From Platycnemis pennipes (Eukaryota > Arthropoda > Insecta > Odonata > Platycnemididae): a DNA stretch of 64,000 nucleotides. Under the pieces are notes generated by a model. It did not search any database. It was not told where the DNA came from and worked only from the letters and a program-made list of their open reading frames with translations. Below, piece after piece: positions 56,715-64,000 of the stretch. The stretch is taken from the NCBI GenBank assembly GCA_933228895.1, contig OW121857.1, forward strand, positions 5,332,001 through 5,396,000, read 5' to 3'. How positions within the stretch are numbered: position 1 is the stretch's first letter; each line of letters starts with the position of its first letter. The position numbers and the translations under genes were made by a program.

Positions 56715-57150
56715 CTATTCATTGCTACTCTCCGATAGGACATATTTACCGTTATTCGTATCTCTTATTGTGCGAGGGAAAAAGGACATTCTGAATCGGT
56801 CAGTTCGGCAATCAATTTCTCTAACTTTATGATTATGGTCCAGTCTGCCATAGTAAGTTGGGGTTCGTAAAATATTTTTAACATCATCACTGAAAATATT
56901 GCCTTGGAATTTGTGGAAGAGATTAAGTCTAAATTTCAACCTGCGATCTGACAATGATTCCCATTTCAATTCATTTAATAGACTGGTTACGCTAATATAA
57001 TTATCGTATCGTCCCTTTACAAATCTTGCCGATCTTCGCTGCACACGTTCAAGTTCATTACTTAGACCGATTTCGTAGGGATCCCATACACTGGCAGCAT
57101 ATTCCAAATGAGGTCTAACAAGGGAAAAGTAGCTGATTTCTCGTACATGA
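56715..57150 (-). pseudogene. LINE-A C-terminal segment, second frame
   Basis: Continuation of the same coding sequence after the frameshift: EYAASVWDPYEIGLSNELER, VQRRSARFVKGRYDNYISV, RLKFRLNLFHKFQGNIFSDD and PRTIRDTNNGKYVLSESSNE. This is the thumb and extreme C-terminus, intact to the usual stop. Confidence 0.88.
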
Positions 57151-57156
57151 TCGTCA

Positions 57157-57820
57157 CATACCCAATACTCTTTTAATGAAACCCAGTTTGCGATTCGCTT
57201 GACCCATTATTTCACGAATGTGTTTACCCCAGGAAAGATCATTTGTCAGTCTTATTCCAAGATATTTAATGGATTCCACGTTTGTTAATTCATTATTACT
57301 TATTTTGTAAGTGGTAGGAGGAGAGCTATTCTTTTTCCAAAAATTCATTACAAGACATTTCTTAATGTTTAATTCTAACTGCCATGTATCACACCAAGTT
57401 TCAATTGCTTGTAGGTCAATATTTAAATATTCTTTATCATTCGGGCATAGAATTTCCCTGTACACTACTGCGTCATCGGCAAATAGACGAAGCTTACTTT
57501 TTACCACCTTTTGGATATCATTAATATACAAAAGGAATAGGAGTGGACCTATCACACTACCTTGTGGGACACCCGAAGTGACTTTAATTGCCGGTGAGGA
57601 AACACCGTCCAAAACAACCCTTTGAACCCGATCATGCAGAAAATCATTAATCCATGATATAATGTTACTGTCTAACCCATAAGATTTTAACTTCAAAATT
57701 AGTTTGCTGTGAGAAACCTTGTCAAAAGCCTTCTTGAAGTCAAGAAATATAGCATCCACTGGAATATTATTTTCGCCAGAAACTAAAATATCGTGGGAAA
57801 AGAGAGCAAGTTGAGATGTA
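57157..57820 (-). pseudogene. LINE-A reverse transcriptase, palm domain retained
   Basis: About 220 codons open. Motif A is AIFLDFKKAFDKVSH (residues 30-44), motif B SGVPQGSVIGPLLF (89-102), and the catalytic box LRLFADDAVVYREI (117-130) has both Asp residues. Then come QAIETWCDTWQLELNIKKC, YLGIRLTNDLSWGKHIREIM and RKLGFIKRVLG. A two-base loss near 57,157 shifts the frame before CDDHVREISYF. It lacks the 5' part of the protein (fingers and any endonuclease). The motifs match the CR1/L2/Jockey group; I did not resolve the clade. Confidence 0.9.
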
Positions 57821-57840
57821 TGTATTATGTAGGTGTACAT

Positions 57841-57919
57841 AGTTTTTTCTTGGCTTCTTGGTGTTTCGACGCCTAAGGTTATGAACTGTCCTCTGACGTA
57901 GACTTTTCATTCCAGGACC
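57841..57919. other. Short spacer
   Basis: Separates the LINE-A tail remnant from the SINE head. Nothing recognisable. Confidence 0.4.
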
Positions 57920-57995
57920 AGCAAAAAATTCAAGCTTCAGTCAAGATTCGAACTCACAACCTTGGCCAGCTCGTTTCTGCATGGCTACCGTGGCC
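57920..57995 (-). repeat. tRNA-derived SINE head
   Basis: On the minus strand, GTAGCCATGCAGAAACGAGC (A-box region) and GTGAGTTCGAATCTTGAC (B box) have tRNA-like spacing. No intact acceptor stem. Confidence 0.6.
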
Positions 57996-58726
57996 GGAGT
58001 TCAGAAGCATAGATGTATTTAGGATTTTAGCCGTGAAGCTTAGCTTGAATATTTTTAAAACAATCGATACTTTCATTGCCTACCTATTCATCTCATCCTA
58101 AGCGAGAGTTAGAAATTATATTATGTGTTGCAGGGCAGTACATAATCCCTCACAATTGATGCTTCCGAGCCTTTTGCAAGTAATGGAGGAGCTTGGTCGT
58201 AATCAACAATTAATTTTCTATTTTTAGGCTTGAAATTCAAACTTGAATAACGTAATTATCGAGGAAAATCATGAAATTCGACAGCCGGATCTCTCTGCGT
58301 GAAAGAAATGCTGCCTAAGATATATCCCGTCCTTCCGCCGTTGTCTGAAATCTGAAAACCTTTCCTCCGCGGGAATTTTCGCCTTTTGAGTGCCAGTCAG
58401 TCAACCGAGACCTGATTACAGCCTAGTTTGTTGTGCTGAGTTAGACGCATTAAGACCGGGCATTTAACGAAGCGTTTTTTCTCTGTTCACGGATGATGAT
58501 AGCTTAATAATTTGAATGAAGTTTGTGCTATTTTTCTAAGTCTCGAATTTTTGCCAGTGAAGTCTTCATTTTCCCTTCTGCTGCGTTTTTTTTTCATCAT
58601 CCGTTGACCGTTCAGCGACAGGGATAAGAGCTCAGCTCTGCGAACTTTTCGTTATTTTGTTGATACGGGAACAGTGATGACAAAAAAACATTATTCCACG
58701 TTCTTGCTACTTTATCATTCCATGTA
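57996..58726. other. Unannotated sequence
   Basis: Nothing recognisable. Confidence 0.4.
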
Positions 58727-59369
58727 CGAAAAATCAGCTACTTTTCCCTTGGTAGACCTTATTTGGAATATGCTGCCAGTGTATGGGATCCCTACGAAAT
58801 CGGTCTAAAACTTGAACGTGTGCAGCGAAGATCGGCAAGATTTGTAAAGGGACGATACGATAATTATATTAGCGAAACTAGTCTATTAAATGAATTAAAA
58901 TGGGAATTATTGTCAAATCGCAGTTTGAAATTTATACTTAATCTCTTAAGTAAATTCCAAGGCAATATTTTCGGTGATGATATTAAAAATATTTTGTGAA
59001 CCCTAACTTCATATGGCAGACTGGATCATAATCATAAAATTAGAGAAATTGATTGCCGAACTGACAGATTCAAGATGTCCTATTTCCCTCGTACAATCAG
59101 AAATACCAATATCGGTAAATATGCCCAATCGGAGATTAGCAATAGATAGCATTGGTAGCTGCATGTTGGTATAAGGACTTGAAGCTAACCCTCCTAACAG
59201 AATGTTTTTGCAAGTTTGCTTTGCAATTTTTATCTTTTTTAAATGGTGAAGTTCTTACTATTATATTAATACTTATCCTTTTTTATGCATGATATGTAGT
59301 GCATGTTTGGTGAGAAATCACTCCCTGCCACACACCTTTGTGGTGGCTCGCAGGGTATTATGTAGATGC
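58727..59369 (+). mobile_element. LINE-A, 5'-truncated
   Basis: From TACGAAAAATCAGCTACTTT through the coding end (EYAASVWDPYEIG, VQRRSARFVKGRYDNYISE; open 58,763-58,999) and the 3' UTR with GGTGAGAAATCACT to ATTATGTAGATGCA. The first hairpin has one mismatch. Confidence 0.9.
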
Positions 59370-61232
59370 ATATATAGATCATTTGTATATATGTAGGTAC
59401 TAGAAATTAGGCTTCTTAATTACGCCGTTTTCTAAGTTATCTATTTCCATCTGGTCTGGGTAATGCCAGCCAAACTTATCGTCGATGATGGCAAAATTAC
59501 TATATCTGTAGGAGTTGGCTTGGAAAGTGTACAGTACCTGTGTCGAGGCTGATATAATCTTCAAAAGAGCATGCAGTCATTAAGACTGCCATCTGTTATG
59601 ATGATTTAGCGTTATTTCGACACAATACTTAAGAGCTTGGAGGGAAGTCGGCGGCTACTTTGGACTTCACGTTGCGAAATGCGAGTAATTGAATGAATAT
59701 ACTGTTTTGTGATCTTTTGAAAATCATACAATAATGTTTAGATTCAGACTATTATGGCTCGGTTTTAGGAACATATTAAGTTCTTTGCGGTGCAAGTACA
59801 CTTATGCGGTACTTTTAAAACTTTCGTGATTCTGATGGAGTTACGTGCTGTCGAGAAATTGAAGGCATTAGATCTTATTTCAGGCCTCGATATTTGCACA
59901 TTTCCATCTATACGAAAAGTTTGATATTGCTTTACTTTAATGCTATGGCTTTTCCGGGAGAGGACGTTCGTGTTAGTTGCCACACCCAGAGGAAAGTTCG
60001 AGTGGAAAACGTTTTCGGTGGGAAATCTTCAGATATTCGCATGTGTGGAAGCAAGAACCACTTCTCTTACTGTCGAGGCCGTCGGACCTCTTATAGTCGT
60101 TTGGATGATAATGGCACATCTTTGCATCGGAAATATATTTCAACTTGTCCAGCAGTCGTGCTGGAAAGCTGGTCGGCCTTAACACTTCGATGTTTGGATC
60201 ACTTCTAGGGCGACGATCTTCAGTTTGCGAGGTGTTCCCAAGGCTCCTGCCATTTTGACCGGCGTATTTTATGACGAGGGCGAATAATATTCGCTCCTCC
60301 GTGTCCCCCAAATGTGGCAGGTGGGAGCACCCAGCATTCTCATATCTATGCTATTGCTGGAAAAAGAGAAAAGTCGATCCTGAAATCTCCGTTCAGCTGT
60401 TGCAACGGGGCTTCAAGGTCTTTTGGAGACGGGAACGGGGCTATTAGCGGGGCCACACAATCCAACTCCCGATTGTATCGATATGACTCTGGAAATGATA
60501 GCACCCTTTCACTCCACTTCCAAAATATACTCTTTCGCTCCTGTCCTCATAAAGATCCTGTGATCGCATTGGGGGATGGGGTGGGGAGGGGAGAGGCTAT
60601 TGGCCAGGCCTGCTCCCGCATTTTGCCCAATCCCGTTATTACTTTGGGTTTTTCCGATTCCGTCGCTCGACTGAGCGTTTTCGGCTGTTGCGAAGGAAAA
60701 TCACGAAGACTATCGTGTTTTCATTCTGTCCGGTGCTCTAGTGAGGTGCGAAAGTAAAGATTTACGCGGTATAAAGAGAGTGGCAGCCTTCCTTACACAC
60801 TGACTGTTTGCTTTAGCCTGGTACATAAACTAATCCTATTTTTGAGAAAGAATGAAAACAAATAAAAAGAAATTGTGATATTAAACTGCCGAAGACAATA
60901 AAAATGAGAAAAATCCTTGATATAAGGAGTAAAATAAACCGAAAACGTAAAAAAATCAATAAAAATTCCAAATGTGAGGAATCCCGCAAAAAAACTTTTC
61001 AATTCTTACTTGTAGTTGGAACGCAAAAGTTTTTACCTTTCATCCTACTTACTTGTAGTTTTCTAGTTTTAGTTAAATATCCGCTTCCTGTTGTAATATT
61101 TCGTTAATATTTATCCCGGCGAGCTCTTGTTGCTAGATTTAGCTATATTTTAGTTGGTAAATCAACTGCCACTTAGTTTTCCCATTTTCTCATGCAAATA
61201 CAACACCAAGGAAAGTGCACTGCTATTGTTCC
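59370..61232. other. Unannotated sequence
   Basis: Almost 1.9 kb without a recognised repeat. The longest frame is 60,314-60,757 plus (147 codons, starting MAGGSTQHSHIYAIAGKREK), with antisense and alternative frames at 59,894-60,311. No domain is recognised and the composition gives no clear coding signal, so I do not call a gene. Confidence 0.4.
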
Positions 61233-61296
61233 GTGATCTTTACCCCCTGCCACACACCCTCGTGGTGGATTGCAGGGCATTATGTAGATGTAGATG
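61233..61296 (+). mobile_element. Ultra-short LINE-B-type 3' end
   Basis: GTGATCTTTACCCCCTGCCA, then the second hairpin with loop CTCGT, then ATTATGTAGATGTAGATG. The GATCTT loop resembles LINE-B and the ATTATG tail resembles LINE-A. Only about 60 bp were inserted. Confidence 0.7.
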
Positions 61297-61995
61297 AACG
61301 CTCGATAAATGATAAAAGAAGCTAGCGAAACGTTTCAGGTTTTGCATGAGGAGACTTCCATTAGGAATGGGGAAGAATTATTGAGAGAACATTACTATTC
61401 AATGTGTCTTCACTTTATCATTAGAACTAAAATATGGACTACCTGTCATCACATTAATTCCTCGGCATTACTACTGCATGCGCATGCAAAATGCACAATT
61501 AGTAAAATACCAGTTGGGGGCACACTCACCTCTTTGGTTCTCTCCTGCGATGCTCGTATAGCTTAGTCCATGCAATCAAGGGAGTGGCAGTGAATTTCTG
61601 CTTGATGGCACAAAAATGTGTGCAAAAACTTTAATTCATTTCACGGTACTTGATACCTTTGCAATCTGGCGTGATGCAGTTGATTCAACCTTGATCTTAG
61701 ATGATCACCCATGTCAGTCCGGAATATGAGAAGAACGAGAAAGTTTTCGCGATTGTAAATTTGACTGTCATTAGGTTTCACCCGCACAAACGTGTATGCT
61801 TTATCCAGATTTTTGAAGGCTATGGAAAATTTTTCATATAGCTAGTCTTACATGCGTCAAATGTGAGGTTGCTTTCTCAAAGCAGTGAGTATAGTCAAAA
61901 TTTAACGAGCCATAAGTACCTGCTCCGGCTCACAGTGTTAGTAATCCAGCTTTTTGAATGCCGCCAATCCAATATTTTTTGACCTCGGGTAAGCT
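61297..61995. other. Unannotated sequence
   Basis: Nothing recognisable; an 85-codon frame at 61,309-61,566 has no motif. Confidence 0.4.
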
Positions 61996-62089
61996 ACATC
62001 TACAAGATACCCTGCAAGCCACCGCGAGGGTGTGTGGCATGGGGTGAAGATCACCAAGCATGCACTACTAACATGCAAACAAGCAACTA
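61996..62089 (-). mobile_element. LINE-B 3' end, about 94 bp
   Basis: Minus strand: ACATCTACAAGATACCCTGC onward, both hairpins, and the first part of the 3' UTR up to AAGCAACTA. Confidence 0.82.
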
Positions 62090-62888
62090 CCTTTGCGCCC
62101 CACTGCCCATTATGAGGAAAACCGAGTTACAAAGGGAAGTGCAGTTTTTTCCAATTTTCGCGCGTGTATAGGCATTTATGGCTCGTTATATTTTGTCAGA
62201 CGGTGTCTTTCAGTATCCTCGCAGTAATTGCATCTAGTTCATTCGGCTCTTAGTAATGAAGTCCCTATAGTCTAGCACACCTCGTAACTTGGGACTAGCA
62301 ACATTGCTAATGGCTATTTGTACGTAATTTCTTTTTGTATGACTGTTGGAGGAATTGTCTTTTATGTGAAGGGAACGTGATTAGCTCTTGGCATACCGTA
62401 TGGTATATATGGTATACCATCGGTATATATGGAGTGATAGAGAGATGACTTCGCTTTTATTTCCTTCCCCGGCGCGCATATATAATAGCAGGTGGACTTC
62501 CAGACTTCAGATAGTAAACCTGTATCACCTGTCCGGATTTTTGTCCTCTCAGGTCGTGGTTGTATGTTGCTTGCAGCATATTTTCTGGTAGAGATTTTGT
62601 GGATTTATTAGGGATGAGAAGGGATATTTTGTTTCGGGCTGAAGTAGGAGAATTAGGGTAGATTTTTTTTTTAAAGGCAGAAAGGTTATTTTGTTTAGGG
62701 AAGGATGAGTACTATGTTTGATGCGCGGGTAGGGGGGTAACTCAAATAACCTTTCCTTTGAACAACTAGCAATTGCCAGTCGCGGTAATCTGGTTGGCAA
62801 TAGGGCGGTCTGGAAGATCTGGAATGTTGCTTTATTTACCTTGATTTTACCCTCGTATCTACGGTGCTTAGCTATCTCTCGCCTCTAT
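62090..62888. other. Unannotated sequence with a TATA-rich palindrome
   Basis: An imperfect palindrome of ATGGTATATATGGTATACCA type spans about 62,391-62,432. No gene is recognised. Confidence 0.4.
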
Positions 62889-63258
62889 CGCAACCTACTA
62901 TGGTAGACTGAACCATAATAATAAAAGTAGAGAAATTGATGGCAGCGCTGACAGATGTCCTTCTTTCCTCGCACAATTAGGGAATTGAATAGGTATAAAT
63001 ATATCCAATAGAATAAAAGCATGTGTATCAATGGATATCATAGGTACCTACTTTCATATTGATATAAAAACTTTAAGCTAAGCGAACCAACAGCATCATA
63101 TTACATGCTTGCTTTGCTATTTTCATCTTTTTTTTATATTTTGAAGTTTAGACTAGAATATCATCAGAATAATCCTTTTAATGCACGGTATGGTCACGTT
63201 TTGTATGAATTCACCCCATGCCAGGCACTTCATGGTGGCTTGCAAGGTATTGTATGCA
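62889..63258 (+). mobile_element. LINE-A, diverged 3' end
   Basis: CCTACTATGGTAGACTGAAC through a divergent 3' UTR to TTGCAAGGTATTGTATGCAG. The hairpin pair is eroded, so this is an older copy. Confidence 0.78.
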
Positions 63259-63341
63259 GTCGTAACCACAGTGGGCTAATTAAAATTTCGCGGTCCTTAC
63301 AATATTACGTTCTCCCCGTTTTCTTATCTAAACCTAACGTT

Positions 63342-63359
63342 CATCTACATCTACATAAT
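63342..63359 (-). mobile_element. LINE-A (outer copy), tail piece
   Basis: CATCTACATCTACATAAT is the minus-strand tail of the element that resumes at 63,433. Confidence 0.6.
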
Positions 63360-63432
63360 CCCCCCCCTGCCCCTTGTTCTCTGTTCCCGTGCCACACACC
63401 TTTATGTTGGCTTGCAGGGTATTATGCAGATG
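63360..63432 (+). mobile_element. Ultra-short LINE-A 3' end inserted in a LINE-A tail
   Basis: A C-rich junction, then GTGCCACACACCTTTATGTT and GGCTTGCAGGGTATTATG with tail CAGATG. Its orientation is opposite to the surrounding element. Confidence 0.65.
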
Positions 63433-63914
63433 AATACCCTGCAAGCCCCCGTAAGCTGTGTGGCAGGGAGTGAATTCTCACCAAACATGCACTACACATC
63501 ATGCATTTAAAATGATTTGTAATAATATATTTGTCTAAACTGCAATATTTAAAAAGATAAAAATAGCAAACTACGCATGCAAAAACGTGCTGTTAGTTGG
63601 GTTAGCTATAAGTCCTTATACCAACATGCAGCTACCAATGTTATCCATAGCTACACTCGTATTGGATATATTTACCGTTATTCAGATCTCTAATTGTACG
63701 AAGAAAAAAGGACATTTTGAATCTCGCAGTTCGGAAATCAATTTCTCTATTAATGTGATTATGGTCTAGTATACCATAGTAACTTGGGGTTCGCAAAATA
63801 TTTTTAACGTCATCACTGAAAATATGGTCCTAGAATTTGTTTATGAGATTAAGTCTAAATTTCAACCTTCGATCTGACAATGATTCCCTATATAATTCAT
63901 TTAATAGAATGGTT
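63433..63914 (-). mobile_element. LINE-A (outer copy), main part
   Basis: Minus strand from AATACCCTGCAAGCCCCCG through GGTGAATTCTCACC-type UTR sequence into the coding end (SDRRLKF region near 63,860). Ends at TGGTTA near 63,914; the last 86 bp of the window are unrelated. Confidence 0.85.
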
Positions 63915-64000
63915 AAAATACGTTCTCTTGCCTCTTTAATTTTATCAAAGGATTACCGAAGTGTGAAGTATGACGAGTAAGGATAACTGATTATTGTCCT

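Larger units (their letters stand above)
56484..57820 (-). mobile_element. LINE-A (inner copy), longest in the window
   Basis: 1.34 kb on the minus strand, from three hexamer tail units (CATCTACATCTACATCTACA) to a 5' truncation upstream of RT motif A. TGTATT flanks it on both sides (56,478-56,483 and 57,821-57,826). It lies inside the tail of the plus-strand LINE-A at 55,456, so the two meet tail-to-tail. Confidence 0.92.

Noticed and set aside
48500..57840. CRISPR-like array from repeated CATCTACATCTACATAATAC blocks
   Set aside because: The repeats are LINE 3' tails in both orientations with long, irregular, LINE-derived spacing, in a eukaryotic genome.
59940..60182. Possible retroelement coding fragment
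   Set aside because: Some stretches looked protein-like, but no reverse transcriptase, integrase or protease motif could be identified in any frame.
60314..60757. 147-codon plus-strand frame
   Set aside because: No recognised domain, no conserved neighbour and no supporting splice or promoter signal; left as unannotated sequence.

Overview
The window is a stretch of nuclear DNA from a large, repeat-rich animal genome. I see no bacterial-type operons, no rRNA gene, no convincing tRNA gene and no host gene that I can name. The non-LTR retrotransposon, hAT and tRNA-derived SINE families suggest an arthropod, probably an insect. That is an impression from family resemblance; the species cannot be named from the sequence alone.

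Almost everything that can be supported is transposon debris. Two related LINE families dominate. LINE-A (CR1/L2/Jockey-type reverse transcriptase with an FADD box) has about sixteen 5'-truncated copies. LINE-B (a diverged relative) has seven or eight. Their proteins differ clearly, but their RNA 3' ends share two small hairpins followed by a TGTAGA-type hexamer tail. A third family (RTE-like) is recognised by its C-terminal domain and by ATG-repeat tails at 1,975, 23,731 and 38,631. A fourth, very decayed LINE (LINE-D, minus strand) is spread over 33,136-35,770 and broken by later insertions. Two 3' ends of a fifth LINE (LINE-E) carry AATAAAG.

DNA transposons include a hAT remnant with a frameshifted transposase C-terminus (19,386-20,207), and a second hAT-like non-autonomous element (23,688-25,246) split by an RTE-like insertion. 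MITE-1 has three copies, two of them carrying LINE-A insertions. MITE-2 has four copies of about 730 bp. There is a 530-bp element with 38-bp inverted termini (22,300-22,832), a decayed pogo/Tigger-like element (45,036-45,870) and a 68-bp foldback with an 8-bp target duplication (8,906-8,973). tRNA-derived SINE heads occur at several places, and a 1-kb repeat (R1) with a tRNA-like end occurs twice.

Layout: 1-8 kb is sparse, with an RTE-like copy, R1, MITE-2 and one LINE-A. The 8-28 kb stretch is mainly DNA transposons separated by unannotated DNA. The 28-36 kb stretch has MITE-1 and nested LINEs. The 36-44 kb stretch is mostly unannotated with LINE-B. From 44 to 64 kb LINE-A and LINE-B are dense and repeatedly inserted into each other. 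Several GC-rich, CpG-bearing patches (about 6.0-6.5, 12.9-13.4, 27.9-28.7, 36.6-36.9, 42.9-43.6 and 54.0-54.6 kb) are the only candidates for host promoters or exons, and none is proven.

The most informative material is the insertion history. LINE-A copies have landed tail-to-tail inside the 3' ends of other LINE-A copies at least three times. Several nested insertions have readable target duplications or an uninterrupted counterpart within the same window.
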